From Haliclona indistincta (lineage: Eukaryota > Porifera > Demospongiae > Haplosclerida > Chalinidae): a stretch of DNA of 64,000 nt. Of this stretch, positions 22,497 through 33,534 are shown piece after piece (position 1 is the first letter of the stretch; each line of letters starts with the position of its first letter). The translations under genes and the position numbers were made by a program. The stretch spans positions 9,695,208 to 9,759,207 of the forward strand of contig OZ024787.1 of assembly GCA_964017065.1 (NCBI GenBank), given 5' to 3'. Below the pieces are notes generated by a model, which ran no database searches, was not told the origin of the DNA, and worked only from the letters and a program-made list of their open reading frames with translations.

Positions 22497-23110
22497 TTAT
22501 ACACCACAAAGGTTAGATAACCAATTATCAACTGCAGCAATCAAGGCTCCGGTAGTTAAACGCCCTTTGAGAAGTCCCCACTGGTGATTCGAAGTTGCAT
22601 TACAATCCTCAAAATAATTTAGTAAGTACTGCTGTAAATGCCTCTCCAAAAGCTTACTAAGAATAGACAACAGCGAAACACGGCGATAGTTAGAAGGTAG
22701 GGTCTTATCAGAGGATTTTGGGATAAGAGTAACACGAGCTATTTTCCAATCCCGAGGAACCGTGCCCAAGGTCAGAGATTTATTAAACAATCGGGTCACC
22801 GCAGGTGTAATTGCAGTAGCAGTAGATTTAAGCATTCTGCCTGCTATTGAGTCCGGACCACTACATGTAGACTTGGATGAATCAATACCGACAAGAAGGC
22901 AATGTATCTCTTCCTCAGTACAAAAAGATCTTCCAACTCACAATCACTGGATTCTGACAGGGGTGAGGAGGAATTTTCCTCATCGATCAGTAAGAGGTGG
23001 AACATCTTTGTTAAAGGAATTTACAAAATGGTTGTTCAACAGTTCAGCTTTAGCAACATCACTGGTGACAATGCTTGGGCTGTCAACAAGATTAGGAAAA
23101 GAGGTCTACA
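22497..23110 (-). pseudogene. Non-LTR retrotransposon relic, core of reverse transcriptase
   Basis: The minus strand encodes SGPDSIAGRML, then VPRDWKIARVTLIPKS, NYRRVSLLSILSKLLER and HQWGLLKGRLTTGAL. These match the fingers and palm of non-LTR reverse transcriptases, in which a P-x-x-W-K-x-A-x-V-x-P-I-x-K block is followed by N-Y-R-x-I-S-L-L. The upstream part (about 22840-23110) has a stop and a frame change. The catalytic F-x-D-D segment would lie further downstream and is absent. The element is dead. Confidence 0.85.
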
Positions 23111-23114
23111 GTAG

Positions 23115-24110
23115 TTCGTTTGTTTGTTTGTTTGTCATTCATTATGCCTCAGTGGGCGGAGTCACGAGGCATACTGTAATCGCGTTGTCTGTCGTTCTGT
23201 CTGTCTGTTACACCATTTTTGCGCCGCACGCTGAAAGGTAGGCTCTGAAACTTGCAATGCAGGTAGAACTCGATATTATCTCGGTTGTGAACTAGCGGAA
23301 GTTCGATGCAAAGCTTTGTTCTAGAGTTATGGTGTGGTCTGCTCACCTAGATGGCTGTTGCTGACGATCAGGATTTCTCCGAAAACAAAACTACCCACAG
23401 CCGACTGCCTAGTAGCTTGTAGGTTAAATTCATACTACAGGATGGCAGCGCAGGTCCGTAGAAACTGCGTGAGGAAGCTACTTGTAACCAGAACCCGGCA
23501 GGCTACTGCCATTGTAGGCACGCCCAGTTACATTAAAATTAATTACTCGGCACTGTTTGGCTTCTGATTGCATAACTATAAAATTGCTGTATTTCTGCTT
23601 GTGCCATTTGAATGCTGGCAGCTGAATATGAATCCTACTCTGTTATAGCATTACATGCTCAAATTTGAACATCCACCGAGGCATAACCCGCACCAATGGT
23701 GCATTTTTCTGTCTGTTACTTCAGTTTTGCGGCGCACGCTGAACGATGAGCCCTGAAACTAGCAATCCAAGTAGAAATCGATATTATCTCGCTTTTGAAC
23801 ATTTGAAACATGTATACGAAGCTTCGTTCTCGAGTTATGGCATGATTTGCTTACCGTTGCTGGCGATCTGGACTTCTCCAAAGGCAAAGCTGTCCACAGT
23901 TGACTGCCAAGAACCTGATAGGTTAGAATTTTACTACAGGATAGCAGCGCAGGTCCAGAGAAATCGTGTAAGCAAGCTATGGAAGCTGTGTCGCTTATGG
24001 TATGCGTGTGCTGTGCTAAACACTGCAGACACACCCAGTTAAATTGCAGTTAGCACTGAATGGCTTCTGATTAAAGCACTGCTGTACAGAAATCCGGTAT
24101 ACATGCATCT
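23115..24110. repeat. Dispersed repeat, two tandem-like copies (CCACCGAGGCATAA family)
   Basis: The copies at about 23140-23570 and 23670-24080 share an ordered set of blocks: CTGTCTGTTAC, GCGCACGCTGAA, CGATATTATCTCG, a GAGTTATGG block, TGCTGGCGATC, GACTGCC and GCAGCGCAGGTCC. The same order appears in reverse at 26460-26860 and, partly, at 47040-47945. No coding content is recognised. Confidence 0.7.
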
Positions 24111-24399
24111 GCAGTTGCTGTGTTTGTGGAATGGTGGATAGTTGTGTTTGTGGATATAGTGTCATTCCACCGAGGCATCTGCTCCTCAGGTGCTTCATTG
24201 CAATCTGCTTTGCAAGAGCTTTCGATTCCTTCTAAATTCGTTAAATTCTGTCCAGAGAATAGCGTAAAAATTGACACTATAAGATTCGCCATATATTTTG
24301 ATTTGGAGTGAATTTACTAACCAAACATTTTACATGTCACATGACTGAATATTAATACTTCCAACGGTTGAACCTCCTCTGCTACATGTAGCTACTTAC

Positions 24400-24748
24400 C
24401 AGGTCCAGATGATGATGCGAGCCCACCGCAGTGGTCCTTTCGTACCGTAGTTGCTGAATTGTGCTCTCCCATGCGATCTAGAGCGTCTGCGAAAATATTC
24501 CAACTTGCATCAGGACAGTACCTCAACCAGAGACCCAACATAGCGCTTCTTTGGTTGGCAGCTTTACTGTTATCCGCGGAGATGTCATCTAGCTTTCCTT
24601 GAGGTAGCTTAAGGTGTAAACCTAGTTGGTTCCAGTCTACGTCGCTGATATACTTCAACATGTCAATTATCTCTGGCTTATCCGAACCTGCAAATGAAAA
24701 GATCCGCTGAGATGCACCACAGTTGCACAACCTACCTTTACTCGCCAT
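24400..24748 (-). CDS. Death-domain protein, first two exons
   Basis: A 13-base first exon (24736-24748, encoding MASK plus one base) is followed by a 48-base intron and exon 24400-24687, ending at a GTAAGT donor. The encoded 96 residues form a Death domain: KPEIIDMLKYI, then WNQLGLHLKLPQGKLDDI, SAMLGLWLRY and ASWNIFADALDRM, which gives the amphipathic helix pattern and the conserved Trp of helix 2. Death domains mediate homotypic assembly in apoptosis and innate-immune signalling. The gene is incomplete, because the next exon would lie below 24400 and only repeats are seen there. An upstream CARD-like exon (27016-27307) ends in the same phase and could splice into exon 2. Confidence 0.75.
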
Positions 24749-25041
24749 GGCAACTAAGTTTGCTTCTCCTAGTAGTCTGCCGTCTACGCAGTTTTGTACG
24801 ACAGAATACCGCCTGGATTTAATAAAATTATTACTGTAATACTTGTGACTTTATAGTTTATGCTGAAGAGCGTTGATTGGTTGCGGCGGCGCCTAGCTCG
24901 ACTCCACCGGAAGCACATACAACACTTCTAAGCCTAATTGTCAGAAGCAAGCAGACAGTGTCTAGCCGGCTTGTGGTATTGATACAGTTTACACAATATA
25001 CCACCATAGATATCAAGTTTCTTCGTAGAATAATTATAAAA

Positions 25042-25330
25042 TAACAAGTAATAAAAACATTATAACCAAAATGGAAGAGATTTAGGGTTGGTACATTTAT
25101 CGAAAAAGTATGGAAACAAGATTTGAAATGAAATTAACAATAGCAGTGTAACGCTACCTCCCTATTAAATTAACCACAACTATCGAAAGCAGTTAATTTA
25201 GGGAGGTAGCATTACACTGCTATTGTTAATTTCAATCCTCTTCATTTCAAATCTTGTTTCCATACTTTTTCGATAAATGTACCAACCCTAAATCTCTTCC
25301 ATTTTGGTTAAAATGTTTTTATTACTTGTT
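25042..25330. mobile_element. Foldback element with 135-base arms
   Basis: The left arm (25042-25174) and right arm (25192-25330) are near-perfect inverted copies separated by a 17-base loop (CACAACTATCGAAAGCA). The arms include AACAAGTAATAAAAAC at the outside and CAATAGCAGTGTAACGCTACC toward the centre. Differences are few (for example AACGCTACC against AATGCTACC), so the hairpin is young. No coding sequence is present. Confidence 0.9.
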
Positions 25331-26279
25331 TCTTTTCTTTTTTTTTATTAGTGACTTAGTTGGCACTTATGCTAATACAGTGTATACATAGTTTCAAAAG
25401 TAATAATTGTAATAATAGTTCCGGCAGCAGACTGCACTCGATCGACTCTGCACTGCATGCAACATGTACCATGCAACATTAGCTAAGCTTAAGATAGCAT
25501 TCTTACAAGCCTGAACAGACAAATCCAGTGTAACAGTGAAGATATGCTCGTTGTCTGCTGTGAACACTGCTAGTGGCAGCAGCACTCGCGTTCCAAGCAA
25601 TTTGTACCATAGATACAGTATACCAACAGTGACCACCAGTGACCTTGCTGCGTTCTTAGCTGACCTCTGTAGCTCAATTGTTGTGCAAACCACGAAACTA
25701 ATTAAGATTCGCAGCCTTGTAACTGACAGACAGAACACTGTACGCAAAAACGCATGCATACGTTTGCTCACCACGAGCCTTTCAGTTCACAAATCCATTT
25801 TGGTGGGCATGGCTTGTCCGCCCATTGATATAATTTTTTTCTCTTTGTACAGTGTTTGCTCCGCCCACGGGCAGATTTATGAGTTTCTTTGATGGTAACT
25901 GTCTTTGACCAAGCTTTGTTTGCCCGAAGAAACTGAAATTGTCGTCATTGATTTGACCTTTCTAGAGCACTTTTCACACTAGTCTATTTATGACGTCTAG
26001 AGTAGGTGGAGTCAATTATGACGCCTAAAAGCATCAATAGACCCTAAAGGGTTAAAAATGAACTGCATGGCTACTTTAAAGACCGCTCCTGGGAGTCCTC
26101 TATGACCAAGCTCAACACTCATTGCTATTACCAAGTCACAATATTATCAGGTGCATATGGCTAATTTATAATAGGTGGGTGATTAGCGCAGTGCAGTAAC
26201 AGTTTGTTTTTGGTGCTCACAGCTCAGAGCGTACTCCAGCAATGAGCAAATGACGTCGTTCGCCATTAATTAATTTTTA
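25331..26279. other. Intergenic, no gene recognised
   Basis: Frames of up to 126 codons on both strands carry no recognisable domain. Bases 25560-25640 resemble the inner end of the P-element terminal repeat (GCAGCAGCACTCGC, then CATAGATACAGTATACCAACAG as at 35590), which suggests an old P-element-derived scrap. Confidence 0.4.
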
Positions 26280-26860
26280 AATGAAGCACCATGGTGCAGA
26301 TGCCTCGGTGGAATTGCATGCATACTGCACACTGGCCATGCTTTAACAGCACACAGCAACTACAGCTATTCCATCAGCAGATAATAAAAGATTTATAAAG
26401 TACAATGCAAGCTATTGATACATGCTGGAAAAAATAACATAAGCCAATAATTATAGTAATATGCTATACTAATTGGTTGGGCGTGCACAAGCCATAGCGC
26501 TTGTAGCAGTTTTTTGGTTTTGCTGAATGTTATCCAGACCCGCCACGCTATCCTGTAGTCCAGATCAAACCTACAATATTCTAGCCAGTTAACCATGGAC
26601 ACATTCGACTTCGGAGAAGTCCAGATCGCCAGCAACGGTCAACAAATCATGTCATAACTCACGAACAAAGCTTTAATTAAAAACTCTAAGACCATCAAGT
26701 TCGAGCTCTTAACGTTTTATTGTTATGTCGATATTGCAATTACCACCAGCTGATTCTTTGCCGTCTTTCAGAACTAGAGCGGACAGACATACAGACAGAC
26801 AGACATGCACGATTACTGCATGCATGGCTCCGCCCACCGAGGCATAACAACATTCATTAT
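26280..26860. repeat. Dispersed repeat, reverse copy (CCACCGAGGCATAA family)
   Basis: Blocks shared in reverse with 23670-24080 include GACTTCTCC, GATCGCCAGCAAC, CATAACTCACGAACAAAGCT and CTCCGCCCACCGAGGCATAA (about 26828-26848). It ends in a short CAGACAGACAGACA tract, also present as a CTGTCTGTCTG run at 23200. It is non-coding. Confidence 0.65.
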
Positions 26861-27015
26861 GCCGGAAAGGTCTATTAATATTATATTGACAGACCTCTCA
26901 TTTCCTTATCCAGCCAGACACCTCCTTGTTTTTTATAGGTAGCTGAAGTGAAAAATTTAAATTTTTGAGTAGTTAAGTTAATAATAATTACACCTGATTA
27001 TACTGAATTTTTCAC

Positions 27016-27307
27016 CTTTTAATTTGCCGCAAATAGCATGGTTGGCAGGATTCTTTCGTAGAATTTCTACGAAACTTTGAAATACTCTTGGGGCACCGTT
27101 TGCCTGCACAGCTGAAACTATATTGGTTCTTCTCATTCCTTCGTCGACAGTTAACTGCTTTGCTTGGAATAGAACTTGTTTTCCTACGATCCCGGCTGCT
27201 AACAATGCGGTGGCAACTGATGGAGGGTCGAAAGGAGAATCCATGAGATCGGCGAAATGTAGTCTTAGAGTCTCATAGCCAGGAAAATCATCCGATTGCA
27301 TGGTCAT
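27016..27307 (-). CDS. CARD-like first exon
   Basis: The open exon begins at two in-frame ATGs (27307 and 27301) and ends at a GTGAAA donor after 97 codons plus one base. The sequence LHFADLMDSPFDPPSV, LLAAGIVGKQ and ANGAPRVFQSFVEIL has the pattern of a CARD: six predicted helices and the typical F-x-x-F-V-x-I-L last helix. The CARD exon at 46533 shows the same pattern, with GVVGR at the same place and [10 protein letters not shown] at the end. CARDs join signalling complexes by binding other CARDs. The next exon is not certain. Its phase matches exon 2 of the Death-domain gene 2.3 kb downstream on the same strand, which would give a CARD-Death protein. Assignment by pattern only. Confidence 0.55.
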
Positions 27308-28638
27308 AATCGATGTGATTTACAGAACTCCGAGCTTGCTGCTGTCAATCAACAGACAAACAAACCGAGACTAGCTGCGAGCCGCACTAAGTTATTCACG
27401 CGAAAAAATAATACGCGGTAAACGTCGAAAAATAAATAATAAAAAAATAAATAATAATAATTAATTTTATTATCCGCCCTAGAAAAAATTATCCCAGAAC
27501 GGTGACGTCATCATACTGAGTTTTAAAGTTAAGACATTAACCTTCTATGAGGAACTCATTGGTGATAGCTACATCTTTTTTAATCCATGAAAAAGCTACA
27601 TGTAGAACAAAGAATTATACTGAGCTACTTGCATGATGCATATGCATGAGGCAACATGGTTCATTTTAAAATACATGTAGTACAATAGATTCTATTATTG
27701 CCAATGCATGTGCTGCGATGTGCATCAACAGAAATCTTCTCAACAGCAGTGAAGCAGATGTCAAAAGTGAGCAGAGCTATAGCATTGATACTATTATATT
27801 TACAAAACTACATGCTTGCATGTTTAAGATAGATGATAAAAATGTTACTTTTGCACACAAACTTTTAGTACTTGTAATAATTCTCAAAACAGAAAGCTCT
27901 TCGTTCATAACATACCCTGATATTTGAAATTATATCTATAGCCCATAAGACAATTTTCTTTGGCTTCTTATTTTGTCCTAGGACAGTTCTTGTTGGCGTA
28001 TTTTAATCCCAGGACAATTTTCATCGGAAAATTTTAGTCTTTTATTGGTCTCAAGCTTGCTAAAATATCTCATCAGTTAGCTAGTCAGGCTGCTTCATGC
28101 ATGCCACTTAAATTAATCACAGGGAAGGAGAACACTCTGGAGAGATATCTGCTGGGGTCGTCCCCAGACCACTCCTCCTTCCGCTAGGAGCTGGCAGAAG
28201 GGGTGTGGTCTGGTGACAAGACTACTGTTGGGAGACAAATATTCCAGTAGGCGTGGCTAGGGATATCCAATCACATGAATCTTGACAAGACAACTGATGA
28301 AAGCTTATAATAATGCACACTAATTTTTGTGAAGGAAGTTCATGCATACCTATGAATGGTTCACCCTACCCATGTAGAATTCACATTTGCAATTCAAACT
28401 TTTGACCCATATTTTTATCATGGTTTGTATAAAGGGATATCATACCCTCAAGTAAAAATGGACATTACTTATAACTAGACATAAACATGTGACTGGATCG
28501 AGTTTGTCTGTCTCATACAGCATTGATCAATGGCTGGTATTGCATGGGTAGTTCTTGCTGGTTATGTCGCCAACACAAGAACTGTATTAGCTGTTTGATC
28601 CATGAGTGACTTGAGCCTGCAGTGAACAAGTGATCAAG
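27308..28638. other. Intergenic between the CARD exon and the MEI1 3' end
   Basis: The sequence is AT-rich with no recognised gene or repeat. A 69-codon frame at 27718-27927 has no detectable domain. The MEI1 3' untranslated region presumably occupies the last part. Confidence 0.4.
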
Positions 28639-31600
28639 TTACAAAGTGGGTGGACAAGAGAGAGAGGGTGAGATACCATCTAAGGGGTGGTTCACATGAA
28701 GGTTGATATAGACATCAATAGCTTTGCTGGTCAACAACTCATCTTCCTGCAGTGACCATAAGTCGACTACAATATTATCCCAGGGCTCACCTTAGCTATT
28801 ATATTGATCAACAGGAAGGCTAGCTGTCTGGTGGACTCCTTCTCCTTACCAGCAATCTTGTGAACTATCTTCAAACAAGATGGTTTCTGCTTCTCAGAGG
28901 TGACTGCTCTCCATAATACAAGCCCTGCACCTAACAACAAACACCACAGATATGAGTGATGGAGTGCTGCAAGTAACATACCAATGATGTGTGGGTTGGT
29001 GGAGGTTAAAGTTCGCAAGAGCACATCATAACAGAGTGTGATAGACTCAGTGTAACACTGTGTAATGAGAGAAAACATGTACCGTGATATTTTCAACACA
29101 CATTAACAGACACATTACTAGCACACATATACAGATGTAAGCTTAGCCATCAATTTCAAAATTAGCAAACAAGCTACAGAAAAGTGTTTTCCTGGAGCCA
29201 GACAGCAAATGAATTCATAGGAAGAGAGTTGACACAGCCAACAGACAAGGGACATGACTGAATAGATAGTACCTCCCACAGTAACTTCCCCAATACTAGC
29301 TATAAGACAGAATCTACTGCTCACATCACTGAGGCTGTGTTGGTATCTCTCCACTAGTGACCCCACCAGCTCTAGTGACACAGCTACACACTGTCTCCCA
29401 CCAGCAACACTCTCCTACACCAAACACAAGATGCTACAATGTAACATATGATAATATCATTTCTTTCTTACCATGGTGATGAAAGAGGTCAGTTTGTTGA
29501 GGAGTGGCTTATTATTGAGCAGTAAGTCAGCAACTATGCATAAGACAACCATACAACAGTTAGCACACAATTTGTTATCAACACATTGTGCATAGGTACA
29601 TTTTGCCTAAGCACAAAGTACTGGCTATGACATGGGAACAGTAACTCATACCTTGTGATGATCCTGGCTGGTTAGTGAGCTGATGGAGTACCTGTAGACC
29701 ATGGTAGGTAGCCATGATACCTTCTGGTGTAGAGACACTGGATCTGTACCACCAGTCAACAACAACAACACTGATAGTGACACTAACCAGGAGAGAGACT
29801 CACCTCACAATGATGTTAGTGACTGGAGTGAGAAATAATATTGATTATGGGATGAGTCCTTGTAACTTACCTTGTATGATGAGTTTAGGGTCAGCTTCTC
29901 CAGTGATAGGAAACTTCACTAGTAGCTTCAATACAGCACCACAACTGACATCTTTGAGAGGGAGGGAGGGAGGATGGGAGGGAGGGAGGGAGGGAGGGAG
30001 GGAGGGAGGGAGGGAGGAATGGATGGATGGATGGATGGATGGATGGATGGATGGATGGATGGATGGATGGATGGATGGATGGATGGATGGATGGATGGAT
30101 GGATGGATGGATGGATGGATGGATGGATGGATGGATGGATGGATGGATGGATGGATGGATGGATGGAGAGAGAGGGGGGGAGGGAGTGAGAGAAGGAGGG
30201 AGGGGGAGAGAGAGAAAGAGAGGGAGGGAGAGAAAGAGAGGGAGGGAAGGAGAAGTAGTAAACAGGTTACTATGGCTACACAGACCAGCAGCTATTTAGT
30301 AGTTGCCAATGAACAAAAATGACCAACCCGATAAAGGGTTCACTCTTCGTTGCAGTAGACATTTCACAGTCATTGCTTGAATACGCTTCACCCAAACATC
30401 CTACACACACACAGTCATAAAATATGATGTATTTTCTTCCATTATTGATTGACCTGTCCAGCTAGTGATTCCAGTACACAGAGCACCTGTTCTGACCTTT
30501 CTTTGTCTTCTGTTATCAAAAGAGCCTAAAAATAACAATAGGCAGTAACAGGGACTGTTTCCTGAACTAGAATATTTTGGTAGCTTACAATGTATTTTTT
30601 GCTGAAGAAAGCAAATCTGAGCAAACCTAATTCATTTAAATTAAAACGTTGGTCACCCTTAAACCAGTAAACTAGTGAAATGCAGGACATTTGTGGGGCG
30701 AGCCTGAGAGAGTAGTGTTGGTAGCCATAAGTAGGCATTTAGCCGAGGAGGTGCATTTGGGAAGGCGTGATGCACTGATTGTGCTGCAGTCGAGTGAAGG
30801 CTCATTTGCTGCAGCCTGTCCTCTCTCTGTTCTTCAGTCTCTGCACCACGTCGTTCATGCTGCATCTCTCTCATTTGCTGCAGCCTGTCCTCTCTCTGTT
30901 CCTCAGTCTCTGCACCACGTCGTTCATGCTGCATCTCTCTCATTTGCTGCAGCCTGTCCTCTCTCTGTTCTTTGGTCTCTCCACCACGTCGCTCAGCTCC
31001 TTCTCCCTCATTTGCTGTAGCATGGCTGTAGCCTAACCGCTCTCTGTAATTCTTCAGTCTCTGCATCACGTCGCTCGTGCTCCTTCTCTCTGGCCTAACC
31101 TCTCTCTGTTCTTCAGTCTCTCTGACATCACGTCGCTCGTGCTTCTTCTCTCTAGCCTAACCTATCTCTGTTCTTCAGTCTCTGCATCACGTCGATCGTC
31201 ATGCTCCTTTACGCTTGCTAGCTCAGTCTCAGTTGAGAAAAATTGAAACCATCCGGTGAATTACAACGCGGGGGCATTTACGGAATGACGTACGCATACA
31301 TACATACATACATACATACATACATAGATAGATAGCGCGGGGGACGTTTTCGACCAGTATGGGGCTCGCTCAGGCTCGCCCCAAATATGCCTGATTAGGC
31401 AGTCGGTCTTTACAGAGTGTGCAACAGGTTCACTACTCTGACTGTAGTGCACCTGGCGAGCAGTGCTCAATCTCTCATGCTCTCATTCACCTCTATATCA
31501 GCCAGCAATGGTGGACACACTTGAACCAACTCAACCAGCTCTCGAAGCAGCTTCGTAGAGTCACTCATACACACCATCCACTGGAGTAGCTACAACAAAA

Positions 31601-33484
31601 AGTTAATGTATCAAGTCATTCTCTGATCAGAGAACACACAAAGTCAAATCAGCAGAATTTACAAACTGATAAACACAAGAGTCATGTATCGTATCTACTA
31701 TTGCAGTAAGTTCATCATACCCAGTTGTTGGCTACTTTGTTCCTCAGTGGTTCATGTGTGTAGGCCCAGTGTAGCAATGGCTGACTAGCAGTGAACACAG
31801 CAGCTATGTCATGATCAGGTAGTCTCATCACTCCTCTCACCAGTAGTGAATCAACTATACAACAACACACAATGACACACAAATGAGATACTGCTCAAAT
31901 ACACTCATAAACAATAGGACTCAAAATAGTTAGGTTGCAAAGGGATTTAAATACAGTCTATTGCTTAGTGTATGTACCATTTTGACGTCTTGACACAGAT
32001 GTTTGTTGCATGGAGCAGACCTAGCAAATTTTATGAGAGAGAGGAAGATGTGACAGTGTCATATGATAGCTACTCACAGTAGTGTAGACTAAGAGAAGGT
32101 GTTTGATCATATTGATGGGTAACTGATGGATATCAGGATTGAGAGAGATGAATGAAGACAATGAATGTAACAATGACTCAGAATCCATCGAACTAGAGAG
32201 AGAAAGAAACATGTCTACAAACAAACATGGATAGTTAAAAAAATTTTTGCAATGAAGAAAATTTTACATGTAATCATAAAACAAGAGACTGTTTTAAACA
32301 AAAGGTTTTCAGGTCATATAAAAATTGAATTACTCTATGAAATTTTAGGCTGTTTGGTTGACAATAACTACCGTAATCATAGACATTTACGCCATGTAAA
32401 TTTTTAATGAATTTTTGAAAAGATGTCCAAATTGTCGTGGGTAAAAATTTGTTGTTCTAATACAAAATTATGAAGATTATGTGAAAATTTTTCATGCACA
32501 ATATTTTCTACATTTACGGTATTGGTTGTTGTAGGTTATATTGTACATACATTTCTGTGTTGTGTCTTAGACTGATATAGCATAGAGCCAGTATGGTGGA
32601 CTGGATGAGGAGAGTGGATGAAGACAGCTGACTACTGGAGTGATACAGGTCAACACGCTGAGCGAGGTAGCCATGAGCACTAGTAAGAGTACCTGAGAAT
32701 AGACAGTGACAAATGAAATACACTGCTCACACACGTGTAATTTGACTGTACAAAAGCCTATTAATTTTGTTAAAATTGATTTGGTCAAAAATTAACGGGA
32801 GCATGATTTTAACTTACTAATAAAAATTATTTTAATTTGGAGCACAATTTTTTACAAAGAAAAATAAAATTTACGCAGTCTCAACCCATTATACAATATA
32901 GACAGACAATTACTAAATTACCAAAATTTAATTACCGAGGGCTTACTAGGACTCACACTTTATTAGTGGTAGAGCAGAGTGTAGTGTAGCTCTGATGTGA
33001 TCAGCAGATGATCTATCATGAGGGTCCCTGATCATGAGATGATAGACTAGCTCCTCTATGAAGACAACACCAGCACTGCCCATTAGAGACTGATGACTAG
33101 ATACAAACAGGAAGAAAGAAACGAAAGTGGCTGCATAATCTACTTAGCAACTAATGGGAATACAATATCAGTGTGTCCCTAGTACACATACATTAGCCGC
33201 TACTGCCCATTAGTGGTCATGATCTGAAACTCACTCATTTGATTGCGAATTCAACGCTCTCATTTCAAATGTCAATGGAATGAATCCTGATTGAACTGAA
33301 GATGAGAGAACAGATCAATATTCTATGCTCTTGTGTTTCTCAATGCTGTACACACCTAGTTTAACAGTATGATGGTATGGACCACTGATCTCAGATGAGA
33401 TGATGTTGAATAGAGCTGTCCATATTGTGAGTAGACTAGCAAAGAGATCACAGCTTGGTAGATCATTGAGGCTACTGGTAGAGG

Positions 33485-33534
<50 letters not shown>

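Noticed and set aside
29974..30299. Open frames encoding long MDGW or GGRE repeats
   Set aside because: These are translations of the GGAT and GGGA microsatellites inside a MEI1 intron.
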